Shown here piece after piece: positions 9,068-17,415 of a stretch of 33,396 nt of DNA. The position numbers and the translations under genes are program-made. Source of the DNA: Clostridia bacterium. GTDB lineage: Bacteria > Bacillota > Clostridia > Christensenellales > Aristaeellaceae. Below the pieces are notes generated by a model. It was not told where the DNA came from. It was given only the letters and a program-made list of their open reading frames with translations, and searched no databases. The stretch is taken from assembly GCA_030537335.1 (NCBI GenBank), contig JAUNNK010000004.1, positions 1 through 33,396 on the forward strand. The letters are read 5' to 3'. Position 1 is the stretch's first letter. Each line of letters begins with the position of its first letter.

Positions 9068-9887
9068 GCTGCTGCGCGCAAACTTTTCGCGGCTGTGGAA
9101 GTCGCGCATCTTCTATGTGAGCCTGATCTTCATGGTCGTGCTCAACCTGTTTCTCGTGATCGACGGCTGGCATTCCGGTCGGCAGGGCTACCCGCAACCG
9201 CTGGAGGACATGCTGTTTCAGAACTGCATCATCATCGGCTTCGTCTGCGCGGTGGTCGTGGGCATGTTTCTGGGCACGGAGTACAGCGACGGCACGATCC
9301 GCAACAAGATCGCCGTGGGCCACACCCGCGTGAGCATCTACCTCGCCAACCTGATCATCTGCGCGGCGGCCTCTGCGCTGCTGCTACTGATCTCGCTGGC
9401 CATCGGCTTCGGCCTGGGCTCCTTCCTGCTCGCGCCGCTGGGACTTCCCCTCAAGGCGCTGCTGCTCTACACCCTCATCGGCCTGCTGACAACGGTCTCC
9501 TTTGCGTCCATCTACACGCTGGTGGCGATGCTCTCCCCCAGCAAGGCCTCGGGCGCGGTGCTCTGCCTGGTGCTTTCGCTGGTTCTGCTGTTCGCCACCT
9601 CCGCCGTCGAGGGCACGCTGACCGAGCCGGAGATGGTGCAGGACTACGTGATGACCGAGAACGGCATGCCCATCCCCGGCGACCCGCATCCCAACCCGCG
9701 CTACGTCACGGGAACCAAGCGCGCGGTGCTGGAGGTCATCTACGACGTCCTGCCCACCGGCCAGGCGTTCCAGATCAGCAACAATGAATGCGCCCATCCG
9801 GCGCGGCTCCCCGCGTTCTCGCTGCTGCTGACGCTGGTCACGTCCGCTGCGGGCGCGATCCTGTTCCGCCGGAGGGACTTGAAGTAG
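9060..9887 (+). CDS. ABC-2 family membrane permease
   Basis: A 275-residue polytopic protein with about six hydrophobic segments. The motif GTEYSDGTIRNKI (after the second segment) is characteristic of BcrB/ABC-2 permeases that partner with BcrA-like ATPases. I chose ATG 9060 (MAKLLRANF) rather than the in-frame ATG at 9033 because GGGAGGTG sits at the right distance and the resulting overlap with the ATPase gene is only 8 nt. It forms the export channel with the preceding ATPase. An extracytoplasmic loop between the fifth and sixth segments is polar and could hold a substrate determinant. Confidence 0.88.
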   Translation: MAKLLRANFSRLWKSRIFYVSLIFMVVLNLFLVIDGWHSGRQGYPQPLEDMLFQNCIIIGFVCAVVVGMFLGTEYSDGTIRNKIAVGHTRVSIYLANLIICAAASALLLLISLAIGFGLGSFLLAPLGLPLKALLLYTLIGLLTTVSFASIYTLVAMLSPSKASGAVLCLVLSLVLLFATSAVEGTLTEPEMVQDYVMTENGMPIPGDPHPNPRYVTGTKRAVLEVIYDVLPTGQAFQISNNECAHPARLPAFSLLLTLVTSAAGAILFRRRDLK

Positions 9888-9958
9888 TCGTGCGCCGCCA
9901 ATGGCACGCAAGCGCATGACATCCAATCTGCGTCATCTTTCATAGGGAGGTTGAAGCC

Positions 9959-10855
9959 ATGCTGCCGTGGGCTCTGTGCGCCGTGCTGGCGCTGCTTGTG
10001 ATCGCGCTCTGCATCCGTCTCCATCTGATTCACAAAAGCCTTAAGGAGATCGACGCACGGCTCACGGAGATCCTTTCCGAGGACACCAACGTGCTCATCG
10101 ACCTGTCCTCCGGCGATAAGCAACTGCGCGCCTTCGCATCGTCGCTGAACCGCCAGCTGCGCTCCCTGCGCGAGGCCCGCCAGCGCTACCGCTGCGGCGA
10201 CCGGGAGCTGAAGGAGGCCGTGACGAACATTTCCCACGACCTGCGCACGCCGCTGACCGCCATCTGCGGCTATCTGGAGCTGATGCGCCGCGAGGAGACC
10301 AATGCAAACGTCAAGCGCTACCTCGGCCTGATCGACAACCGCGCCCGGGCCATGAAGCAGCTGACGGAGGAGCTGTTCCGCTACTCCATGCTGCTGGCCG
10401 AGCCGGAGGAGCTGTCCAGCGAATCCGTGAACCTCAACGCCGCGCTGGAGGATGGCGTCGCGGCCTTCTACGACATTCTGGTACAGCGCGGCATCCAGCC
10501 GGAGATCCGCATGCCGGAGGCCCCGGTCGTTCGCACGCTCAACGCCGCCGCGCTCTCTCGCATCCTCAGCAACATCCTGAACAACGCCGTGAAGTACTCC
10601 GACGGCGACCTGACCATCGAGCTGGACGAGGGCGGTGCGATCCGCTTCTCCAACAGTGCGCGGAACCTGACTCCGGTGCAGGCGGAGAAGCTGTTCGACC
10701 GCTTCTACACCGTGGAGAGCGCCCGCAATTCCACCGGACTGGGCCTGTCCATCGCGCGACTGCTGACCGTGCGCATGGGCGGCGAAATCCATCTGACCTG
10801 CGAAGGCGGCCGCCTGTGCATCGAACTGTATTTCCCTGATACTCTGCGGAATTAA
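9959..10855 (+). CDS. Single-TM sensor histidine kinase
   Basis: A 298-residue HisKA/HATPase_c kinase. One N-terminal transmembrane helix (~4-24) is followed at once by a cytoplasmic coiled stretch; there is no extracellular sensor loop. The H-box ISHDLRTPLT places the phosphorylated His at 93. The N-box NILNNAVKYS and the G2 region TGLGLSIARLL are intact, while the G1 box is weak (the usual DxGxG is not obvious around SNSARNLTP). Such minimal kinases often sense through their partner transporter, as in Bce/Bcr modules. The start is fixed by AGGGAGG before ATG 9959. Its cognate regulator is the first gene of the operon. Confidence 0.9.
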   Translation: MLPWALCAVLALLVIALCIRLHLIHKSLKEIDARLTEILSEDTNVLIDLSSGDKQLRAFASSLNRQLRSLREARQRYRCGDRELKEAVTNISHDLRTPLTAICGYLELMRREETNANVKRYLGLIDNRARAMKQLTEELFRYSMLLAEPEELSSESVNLNAALEDGVAAFYDILVQRGIQPEIRMPEAPVVRTLNAAALSRILSNILNNAVKYSDGDLTIELDEGGAIRFSNSARNLTPVQAEKLFDRFYTVESARNSTGLGLSIARLLTVRMGGEIHLTCEGGRLCIELYFPDTLRN

Positions 10856-10863
10856 AATGAATC

Positions 10864-11451
10864 ATGAAAAACATCTACATTCTTCTGACCCGATCCCAGA
10901 CCATCCTGTCCCGGCTGATTCACCTTGCGACGAACGATACCTACACCCACGCCTCCATCGCCTGGGACGACGAACTGACCACGCTGTGCAGCTTCGCTCG
11001 CAGGCACACTTCCCTCCCCCTGCCCGCCGGACTGGTGCGCGAGGAGCTGTGCGGCGGCTACTACGACCTGCACCGCTACTTGCCCTGCGCGCTGCTGCGA
11101 CTGAGCGTGGAGGACGAAACCCACCGCCTGCTCCGCGAGCAGATCGAGGCGATGCTCTCGGATGCGGCGCGCTACCGCTACTCCATTGCCGGGCTATTGT
11201 GCTGCCGCGCGGGACGGGAGCTGGAGCGCGACGGGCGCTGCTTCTGCTCCCAGTTTGTCGCCGGGATGCTGGAGAAGTGCGGCGCGGCCGCGCTGCCCAA
11301 GGCCCCGTCGCTGATGCGGCCGGAGGATCTGCTCCACCTGCCCGGCATTCAGCTCGTGCACAGCGGACGGCTGTGCGACCTGACGCATGCCTCCCTGCCA
11401 AACGTGTGCACTGGAAATCTGTCCCTGACACCTGCATTGGGAATCTCGTAG
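10864..11451 (+). CDS. YiiX-like papain-fold (NlpC/P60 superfamily) cysteine hydrolase
   Basis: A 195-residue protein with the layout of permuted NlpC/P60-like hydrolases: an N-terminal His in YTHASIAWDD (~29-38) and a later Cys in RCFCSQFVAGML. No signal peptide. Members are thought to cleave peptide or acyl bonds in lipids or cell wall. It starts 8 nt after the kinase stop, so it is probably the last gene of the operon, although the ribosome site is weak. The last ~20 codons run into a repeat-like sequence, suggesting the native C-terminus was altered or extended by it. What it acts on is unknown; self-protection or wall remodelling in response to the sensed compound is a guess. Confidence 0.65.
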   Translation: MKNIYILLTRSQTILSRLIHLATNDTYTHASIAWDDELTTLCSFARRHTSLPLPAGLVREELCGGYYDLHRYLPCALLRLSVEDETHRLLREQIEAMLSDAARYRYSIAGLLCCRAGRELERDGRCFCSQFVAGMLEKCGAAALPKAPSLMRPEDLLHLPGIQLVHSGRLCDLTHASLPNVCTGNLSLTPALGIS

Positions 11452-11473
11452 GGCGGGATTCCCTCATCCCGCC
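11400..11473. repeat. Probable dispersed hairpin repeat
   Basis: The segment ends in a 7-bp inverted repeat GGCGGGA/TCCCGCC (11452-11458 / 11467-11473). It overlaps the 3' end of the hydrolase gene. From memory, gut Clostridia genomes hold many intergenic copies of similar TAGGGCGGGA...TCCCGCC elements, but only one copy is in this window, so repeat status is inference. Confidence 0.35.
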
Positions 11474-11530
11474 GCGTCTCCAAGGGAGGCAAACATCTTC
11501 CCCGCACTCGCCCGGGATTTTTCGACAGCC

Positions 11531-11565
11531 AAAATGCGGAGTGCTCCAAAATGGAGCACTCCGCA
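11531..11565 (-). terminator. Intrinsic terminator of the FGGY kinase gene
   Basis: A perfect 13-bp stem (11535-11547 / 11553-11565) with a 5-nt loop. Read on the minus strand it is followed by TTTTGG. It lies just downstream of the kinase stop and may also stop the plus-strand operon ending at 11451. Confidence 0.75.
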
Positions 11566-11582
11566 CTTCTGTCTCTATCCTG

Positions 11583-13079
11583 TCAGCGCACGCCGCGCGC
11601 CTCATCCAGCAGCATGCTGCGCAGCCGCTTGTACTTTTCAAACTTTTCCTTATAAATCGCCACGCGGGCCGGGTTTGGCTTCACCGCTTCGCCGATGCGC
11701 ACGAACTTCTCCGCCACCCTGCACTTGTCCTTTTCGCCCGTGACCGCGGCGAAGCCCAGAATCGCGCTGCCCAGCGCGCCGGTCTCCGGGGTCTCCACCG
11801 GCAGGATCTCCCGGTTCCAGATATCCGCCTTGATTTGCAGCCATACCTTCGAGCGCGCGCCGCCACCGCAGGCGTAGAGCCGCTTGGGCGCGACGCCATA
11901 GTGTTCCAGGCGCTCCAGATTGTAGGCCATTTCGAAGGTCAGTCCCTCCAGAATCGCCCGGTACAGCTCCGGAAGCCCGGTGTGCATGGAAACGCCCCAG
12001 AACACGCCCCGGGCCGCCGTCTCGATGTCCGGCGTGCCGCCCATGCCCTGCAGGTACGGCAGCACGATCAGATCGGTCGGCTCCTCCGGGCACACGCGGT
12101 TGAGGATGTCGTAGATGCTCACGCCCTCCTCCTTCGCCTGCTGGCGCAGATGCTTGGCCAACTGGTCGCGGTACCACTTCACCACCATGCCGCCGGAGGT
12201 GTTGTAGGCGTAGGTCACATAGCCGCGGCCATCCACGTAGGGCACGCAGGCGTAGTTTTCCCGGGTGTAGCCCGCATCCTCCGGGATGGAGGCGTACAGC
12301 GGCTCGATGCACTCGGTGGTGCCGGTACCGTCCATCGCATCTCCGGGCTTGTGCACGCCGCAGGCCAGGGCATTGACGATCTGGTCGTGGGCGCCGATGA
12401 CCACGCGCACCTTCTCCGAAAGCCCCAGCTTCTGCGCCACGTCCGGCAGCAGCGGCCCCAGATCGGAGCCAGTCTCGTAGACCTCGGGCAGCTGATCGAT
12501 GCGCAGTCCCGCCGCGTCCAGTAGCTCCTGCGACCAGCAGCGCTTCTCCACATCGTAGAGCAGCGTGCGGCAGGCCAGCGACACGTCCGTCGCGGGCACG
12601 CCGCTCAGGCGGTAGCAAATGTAGCCCGCGATCAGCAAAAACTTCCACACCGGCCGCTCGGCAACCTGCAGCGTGTAGAGCATCTTTGCAAGGGAATAGG
12701 ACGCATCCGGCATGATGCGCGCGGTCTGCATGAACTTCTCCGCACCCACCTTCTCCACCAGCGCGTCGAACTCCTTCGACGAGGAGTCCGCAAAGTACAT
12801 GATGATGTCGGTCAGCGCCCGGCCCTGATCATCCACCGGAACGAAGGACTCGCCGAAGGAGGACACCGTGATCGCCGCGACTTCATTTTTGTCCGGCAGC
12901 GCGTCCACGCATTCGCGGATGACCTGCACCACCGACGCGGACAGCACCTCCGCCTCCAGGTTCACCTTTCCGGGCGGATTGGGGTACTCCACATAGCTCA
13001 GCGCCAGCTGCTCGCCGTCGTCCCGAAAGGCCACGCATTTTGCACCGGTTCCGCCGATATCGACACCCAGACTGATCAT
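11583..13079 (-). CDS. FGGY-family carbohydrate kinase (xylulokinase-like)
   Basis: A 498-residue sugar kinase with the actin-like ATPase fold. N-terminal phosphate-1 motif GVDIGGTGAK (5-14), central GTGTTE and adenosine-motif CGGGARSKVW. FGGY kinases phosphorylate ketoses or polyols such as xylulose, ribulose, glycerol or gluconate; the exact sugar cannot be assigned. GGAGGT precedes ATG 13079. The gene stands alone with its own promoter carrying a LacI-type palindrome, so it is probably induced by its sugar, yet no transporter or isomerase is adjacent in the window. A strong terminator follows. Confidence 0.88.
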   Translation of the reverse strand: MISLGVDIGGTGAKCVAFRDDGEQLALSYVEYPNPPGKVNLEAEVLSASVVQVIRECVDALPDKNEVAAITVSSFGESFVPVDDQGRALTDIIMYFADSSSKEFDALVEKVGAEKFMQTARIMPDASYSLAKMLYTLQVAERPVWKFLLIAGYICYRLSGVPATDVSLACRTLLYDVEKRCWSQELLDAAGLRIDQLPEVYETGSDLGPLLPDVAQKLGLSEKVRVVIGAHDQIVNALACGVHKPGDAMDGTGTTECIEPLYASIPEDAGYTRENYACVPYVDGRGYVTYAYNTSGGMVVKWYRDQLAKHLRQQAKEEGVSIYDILNRVCPEEPTDLIVLPYLQGMGGTPDIETAARGVFWGVSMHTGLPELYRAILEGLTFEMAYNLERLEHYGVAPKRLYACGGGARSKVWLQIKADIWNREILPVETPETGALGSAILGFAAVTGEKDKCRVAEKFVRIGEAVKPNPARVAIYKEKFEKYKRLRSMLLDEARGVR

Positions 13080-13125
13080 ATTCTACCTCCGCGCATTCGC
13101 AATGCTTTCTTATTATATACAGTCG

Positions 13126-13163
13126 CGGTTCGCAGAAATGGCAGATGCATTTACCGCGAACCG
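13126..13163 (-). promoter_or_regulatory. Inverted repeat in the kinase leader, possible second operator
   Basis: CGGTTCGC (13126-13133) and GCGAACCG (13156-13163) are perfect 8-bp arms 30 bp apart centre to centre, between the promoter and the start codon. Could be a paired operator or a leader hairpin. A second TATAAT on the minus strand (13112-13117) has no good -35. Confidence 0.4.
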
Positions 13164-13182
13164 GACACAAAGTTATGATTCT

Positions 13183-13211
13183 ATTATATCGCAAACGGTT
13201 GCGAAAGGCAA
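13183..13211 (-). promoter_or_regulatory. Kinase promoter with LacI-type operator in the spacer
   Basis: Minus-strand -35 TTGCCT (13206-13211), 17-bp spacer and -10 TATAAT (13183-13188). The palindrome TCGCAA-acgg-TTGCGA (13189-13204) fills the spacer exactly, so a bound repressor would block RNA polymerase. Half-sites of this form suit LacI/GalR repressors. The promoter starts just past the lysC stop. Confidence 0.65.
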
Positions 13212-13237
13212 GGCTTCCCGACGATAATTTGCTTCTC

Positions 13238-14548
13238 TCAGCCAAAGAATTCGTGGTAGAGCGCGCGGATGGCGGGGTTCAGATCCTCCGCGTCGATGCC
13301 GATGATCAGGTTCAGCTCGTCGGAGCCCTGATCGATCATGTTGACGTTGATGCCCGCATGGCCCAGCGCGCCGAACACGCGGCCCGCAGCGCCGAGCTGG
13401 TTCTTCATACCCTGGCCCACCACCGTCAGCAGCGCCATGTTGTCGTTGATCTTGATGGAATCGGCCCGGGTCTCGGCCCACAGCTCCGCCATGACCTCGT
13501 CGCGCATGGGCGCAAGCTGGTCGCTGGGCACGATCACAGACATGATGTCGATGCCCGTGGGGATGTGCTCCACAATGATGTTGTGGCGCGCCAGCACCTG
13601 CAGCACCCGCATGGCGAAGCCGACCTCCTCGTTCATCTGATCCTTCTCGATCATGATGCTGGTGTAGCAGCCGCGCCCCGCGATGCCGGTGATGGTGCGT
13701 CCATGGCGCTCCTTGGGGTTGGTCTGGATCATCGTGCCGGGCGCATCGGGGTCGTTGGTATTGCGGATGTTGACCGGAATGCCCGCCGCCTTCACCGGGA
13801 AGATGGCGGATTCGTGCAGCACGGACGCGCCCATGTACGCAAGCTCGCGCAGCTCGGCGTAGGAGATCACGTCGATGGGCGCGGGGTTGTCCACGATGCG
13901 CGGATCGCAACTGAGCAGGCCGGACACGTCCGTCCAGTTCTCGTAGAGGTCGGATGCGGACGCGCGCGCCACGATCGCGCCGGAGATGTCCGATCCGCCG
14001 CGGCTGAAGGTGTGCACCCTGCCATCCGGCAGTCCGCCGTAGAAGCCGGGGAACACCGCGCAGGGCGTATCCTGAAGGATGAAGGACAGTTTCTCCTGCG
14101 TGGCCTCCGCATCGAAGCTGCCGTCCTCGCGGAAGAGGATGTAGTCCTCGGAGTCGATCAGCGGCCAATCCAGATAGGCGGCCATCACCATGGCGCTGAG
14201 ATACTCTCCGCGGCTTCCGGCGTAGTCCCGGTCAACCTTGTTGCGCAGCTTTTTCTCGATGTGGTCAAGCTTGGCGGTCAGGTCTAGCTCCAGCCCCAAC
14301 TCGCGCACGATCTCGCAGTAGCGCTCCCGCACCAGGCGGAAGCTGTCTGAGAAATCCAGATCGTTCTGCGCCGCGTCGCAGCAGCGGTACAGCAGATCGG
14401 TGATCTTGATGTCGTTCCAGCTGCGCTTGCCCGGCGCGGACACGACCACATAGCGCCGCGACGCATCGCTGTGAATGATCTTCGCGCACTTGCGGAACTG
14501 CGCCGCGTCCGCCAACGAGCTTCCGCCGAATTTTACCGTCTTGAGCAT
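13238..14548 (-). CDS. lysC: Aspartate kinase with C-terminal ACT domains
   Basis: A 436-residue aspartokinase, first step of the aspartate family pathway. The N-terminus has KFGGSSLAD (6-14), the amino-acid kinase fold contains FSRGGSDISGAIVA, and two ACT domains fill the last ~140 residues (CYTSIMIEKDQMNEEVGF..., then LLTVVGQGMKNQLG...), the usual site of feedback inhibition by lysine or threonine. It is the last gene of the minus-strand lysine cluster, 14 bp after dapB; GGAGG precedes ATG 14548. No terminator separates it from the sugar kinase promoter, so some read-through is possible. The allosteric effector cannot be read from sequence. Confidence 0.93.
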   Translation of the reverse strand: MLKTVKFGGSSLADAAQFRKCAKIIHSDASRRYVVVSAPGKRSWNDIKITDLLYRCCDAAQNDLDFSDSFRLVRERYCEIVRELGLELDLTAKLDHIEKKLRNKVDRDYAGSRGEYLSAMVMAAYLDWPLIDSEDYILFREDGSFDAEATQEKLSFILQDTPCAVFPGFYGGLPDGRVHTFSRGGSDISGAIVARASASDLYENWTDVSGLLSCDPRIVDNPAPIDVISYAELRELAYMGASVLHESAIFPVKAAGIPVNIRNTNDPDAPGTMIQTNPKERHGRTITGIAGRGCYTSIMIEKDQMNEEVGFAMRVLQVLARHNIIVEHIPTGIDIMSVIVPSDQLAPMRDEVMAELWAETRADSIKINDNMALLTVVGQGMKNQLGAAGRVFGALGHAGINVNMIDQGSDELNLIIGIDAEDLNPAIRALYHEFFG

Positions 14549-14562
14549 CGGTGTGTCCTCCG

Positions 14563-15288
14563 TCAGATCAGTGATTTCATGTCGTAGAAGCCCGCGCCCT
14601 GATTGACCAGGAACTCCGCCGCGCAGATCGCGCCCTCCGCGAACAGCGCGCGGCTGTGGGCCTCGTGCTTCAGGGTGATGGTCTGGCTCGCGGTGCAGAT
14701 GTGCACCTCGTGGATGCCGACCACCTCGCCCATGCGCAGGGAGTGCACGCCCACCTCGTTCGGGGTGCGGGGCTGCATGCCGCTGCGGCCACAGACCATC
14801 TCCGCCTCGGGGCGAACCTCCTTCACGGCATTGAACAGCATCTTTGCCGTGCCGCTGGGCGCGTCCGCCTTGTGCTTATGGTGAGTCTCCACGATCTCAA
14901 TGTCCGCCTCCGGGAACAGGCGCGCCGTCTCCCGGGCCATGCGGCACAGCTGGGCCACGCCCACGGACATGTTGCCGCTGTAAAACACCGGAATGCGCTC
15001 CGCAGCGGCATGGATGCGGGCAAGCTCCGCCGCGTCGTGGCCGGTGGTGGCGATCACCACCGGGCAATTCCGCGCCTCGGCCGCATCCAGCAGGGCGCTG
15101 ACTGCACTGTGGTGGGAGAAGTCGATGATTGCGTCGGCCTCGGGAGCCTTCGCCAAATCGGTCAGCACCTCCACGCCTTCGCCCTTCGCATCCACTTTGG
15201 CCGTCAGTTCCAAGCGGGAATTCTCCCCGATCAGCCGGATCAGCTCCCGGCCCATGCGCCCGCAGGCGCCGTTTACGATGATTCTCAT
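14563..15288 (-). CDS. dapB: 4-hydroxy-tetrahydrodipicolinate reductase
   Basis: A 241-residue NAD(P)H-dependent reductase that turns the DapA product into tetrahydrodipicolinate. The nucleotide-binding loop is VNGACGRMG (5-13). The family signature ETHHKHKADAPSGTA (134-148) supplies catalytic His136/His137 and Lys140. The ATG overlaps the dapA stop as ATGA (15285-15288), so the two are translationally coupled. Length is near the short end of the family (~240-270). Confidence 0.95.
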   Translation of the reverse strand: MRIIVNGACGRMGRELIRLIGENSRLELTAKVDAKGEGVEVLTDLAKAPEADAIIDFSHHSAVSALLDAAEARNCPVVIATTGHDAAELARIHAAAERIPVFYSGNMSVGVAQLCRMARETARLFPEADIEIVETHHKHKADAPSGTAKMLFNAVKEVRPEAEMVCGRSGMQPRTPNEVGVHSLRMGEVVGIHEVHICTASQTITLKHEAHSRALFAEGAICAAEFLVNQGAGFYDMKSLI

Positions 15289-16175
15289 CCGATCAGGCCC
15301 TCCCTGCGCATGCAGCCCAGCAGGCGCTCGCGGTTGGCGCTCTCCATGGGGGTCAGCGGCAGGCGCAGCACGTCCTCGCAGTAGCCCATGGCCGCCATGG
15401 CCGCCTTGGCCGGGATCGGGTTGACCTCACAGAACAGCGCCTGAATCAGCGGCACGTAGCGCATCTGAAGCTCGGCGGCTCCGGCCACGTCGCCCGCGAA
15501 GTAGCGGCGGGTGATCTCGCAGGTCTCCTTGGGCAGCAGGTTGGAAAGCACCGAGATGCAGCCCAGGCCGCCCATGGACAGGATCGGAACGATCTGGTCG
15601 TCATTGCCGGAATAGATGTCCAGCTTGCCGTGCACCAGGGACATGGTCTCCACGATGGCGGAGATGTTGCCGTTGGCCTCCTTGATGGCCTGGATGTTCT
15701 CGTGTGCGGACAGGCGCAGGTAGGTGGCGGGCTGGATGTTGCAGCCGGTGCGGGAGGGCACGTTGTACAGAATCAGCGGCTTGGTGCTCGCGTCCGCGAT
15801 GGTCATGAAGGAGCGGTACAGGCCCTCCTGGGTGGCCTTGTTGTAGTAGGGAGTGACCACCAACATCGCGTCCGCGCCAACCTCGCTTGCGAACTTCGTC
15901 AGCTCCACAGCGTAGGCCGTGTCGTTGCTGCCGGTGCCCGCGATCACCGGGACGCGACCGTTGGCGCGCTCCACGGCGTAGCGCACGACCTCCTTGTGCT
16001 CCTCGTCGCTCAGGGTCGGGCCCTCGCCGGAGGTGCCGCAGCTGACGATCGCGTCGATGCCGCTCTCGATCTGCCAGTCGATGAGGCGACCGTATGCGTC
16101 GTAATCCACCTCGCCGCTTGCCGTGAAGGGGGTGATGAGTGCGGTGGCGATGCCCTTGAAGATGCTCTGGTTCAT
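15285..16175 (-). CDS. dapA: 4-hydroxy-tetrahydrodipicolinate synthase
   Basis: A 296-residue class I aldolase that condenses pyruvate with aspartate semialdehyde. It has the expected Schiff-base Lys165 in AIKEANGN, Tyr137 in LYNVPSRTG, Arg142 and the Thr-Ser pair in CGTSGEGPTL (46-55). ATG 16175 follows AGGAGG. It lies 31 bp downstream of the deacetylase gene and overlaps dapB by 4 nt, consistent with one lysine operon. Confidence 0.95.
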   Translation of the reverse strand: MNQSIFKGIATALITPFTASGEVDYDAYGRLIDWQIESGIDAIVSCGTSGEGPTLSDEEHKEVVRYAVERANGRVPVIAGTGSNDTAYAVELTKFASEVGADAMLVVTPYYNKATQEGLYRSFMTIADASTKPLILYNVPSRTGCNIQPATYLRLSAHENIQAIKEANGNISAIVETMSLVHGKLDIYSGNDDQIVPILSMGGLGCISVLSNLLPKETCEITRRYFAGDVAGAAELQMRYVPLIQALFCEVNPIPAKAAMAAMGYCEDVLRLPLTPMESANRERLLGCMRREGLIG

Positions 16176-16206
16176 GGTGATTTCCTCCTGTAGTCTGTCG
16201 TTTGTG

Positions 16207-17301
16207 TCAGTTCAGTTGCAATGCGATTTTCTCCATAAAGTCCGCGCCCGCATCCAGTACGGACTCATCGAAGTTGAAATGGTCGGAATGCAGCGCGGGC
16301 GACGGGCCCGTGCCCAGAAAGAAGAACATGCCCGGTAAGCTGCGCTGGTACCAGGAGAAGTCCTCGGTGATCATCACCGGCCTTTCCAGCTCCCGGTAGT
16401 CAACGCCGGACGCGCGAACCCTCCTGCACAGCTCCGGCGGATTCATCACCGCAGGATAGCCCTCGCTGGTGGTGAAGCGGAAGGAGCAGCCGGTTTCATT
16501 GGCGACATCCTGCGCGGCGGCGCGGATGCGATCCAGCATAGCGTAGAACACCTCGTCCTGAAAGGCCCGGAGCGTGCCCTCCAGGCGGGTGAAGCCGCTG
16601 ACGGCGTTGCGCACGCTGCCGCTCTCCATCCTGCCGAAGCGCGCGAGGCGGTAGACGCCCTCGGGCCAGTCGGCCTCGATGGCCCGCACCCGCTGCACAA
16701 GCTCCACGCCCGCTTCCAGCGCGTCGATGCCCTGCTCCGCCTTGGCGATGTGGCTGGACTTGCCGGTGAACTCCGCCGTGATCTCGCAGGAGCGGCTCAT
16801 CATCTCGTTCTCCCGGCTGGCGATTTCGCCCGCAGGGAGGTCGGGCCAGAGGTGCATGCCGAAGATGGCCTCCACGCCGTACTTCTCAAAGATGCCGCTC
16901 TCGCACACGTCCCGCGCGCCGCCGGTGGTCTCCTCCGCCGGCTGGAACACCAGCAGGAAGTTGTGCTTTGCGCTTGGCATGCGGTCGATTCTGCGCGCCA
17001 GCTCCAGTAACATGGCCATGTGGCCGTCGTGGCCGCAGGCGTGCATCCTTCCGGGAACCTCCGAGGCGAAGTCCAGCCCGGTCTGCTCCTGCACCGGCAG
17101 CGCGTCCGCGTCGCTGCGGAAGGCGATGGCCCGCGCTGCGCCCCGGTCGAACCAGGCGCACAGGCTGCCGGGGATGGGCGAAAACACCTCGCAGGACAGC
17201 GGAGAAAGCGATGCGCGCAGGTAATCCTCCGTGCGCTTCAAGTTCCGATCGAGCTCCGGAATCCGGTGCAGCGCGCGCCGGTCGGCGACGATCTGTTTCA
17301 T
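16207..17301 (-). CDS. M20-family amidohydrolase, probable N-acetyldiaminopimelate deacetylase
   Basis: A 364-residue M20D metallohydrolase. Metal ligands appear in HACGHDGHM, FQPAEE, GMHLWPDLP and HSDHFNF. I place the start at ATG 17301 (MKQIVADRRAL) behind GGGGAGGTT; the frame stays open to 17844 but that part is antisense to dapH. The family includes N-acetyl-LL-diaminopimelate deacetylase (YkuR type), aminoacylases and hippurate hydrolases. Its position, divergent from dapH and leading dapA-dapB-lysC, argues strongly for the diaminopimelate role, removing the acetyl group added by DapH. A short hairpin (17317-17331) sits directly upstream of its ribosome site. Confidence 0.85.
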   Translation of the reverse strand: MKQIVADRRALHRIPELDRNLKRTEDYLRASLSPLSCEVFSPIPGSLCAWFDRGAARAIAFRSDADALPVQEQTGLDFASEVPGRMHACGHDGHMAMLLELARRIDRMPSAKHNFLLVFQPAEETTGGARDVCESGIFEKYGVEAIFGMHLWPDLPAGEIASRENEMMSRSCEITAEFTGKSSHIAKAEQGIDALEAGVELVQRVRAIEADWPEGVYRLARFGRMESGSVRNAVSGFTRLEGTLRAFQDEVFYAMLDRIRAAAQDVANETGCSFRFTTSEGYPAVMNPPELCRRVRASGVDYRELERPVMITEDFSWYQRSLPGMFFFLGTGPSPALHSDHFNFDESVLDAGADFMEKIALQLN

Positions 17302-17353
17302 CCTGAACCTCCCCTCTCCGGCCCCGCCGGAAACAAAAATTACCCGAAAGTGA

Positions 17354-17382
17354 TTGCAATGTGCGCCATCCGATGATATCAT
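17354..17382 (+). promoter_or_regulatory. dapH promoter
   Basis: -35 TTGCAA (17354-17359), 17-bp spacer, -10 TATCAT (17377-17382); the ATG follows 33 nt later behind GGAGG. No convincing promoter for the divergent deacetylase operon was found in the same 114-bp region, and there is no room for a lysine riboswitch. Confidence 0.65.
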
Positions 17383-17415
17383 ATACGGCAAAACCAGGAT
17401 CTGGAGGCGAACATC

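Noticed and set aside
10857..12524. 555-codon plus-strand frame
   Set aside because: Overlaps the hydrolase out of frame and is antisense to the FGGY kinase; no family features.
17302..17415. Lysine riboswitch before the lysine genes
   Set aside because: Only 114 bp is available and no lysine-element core is visible.
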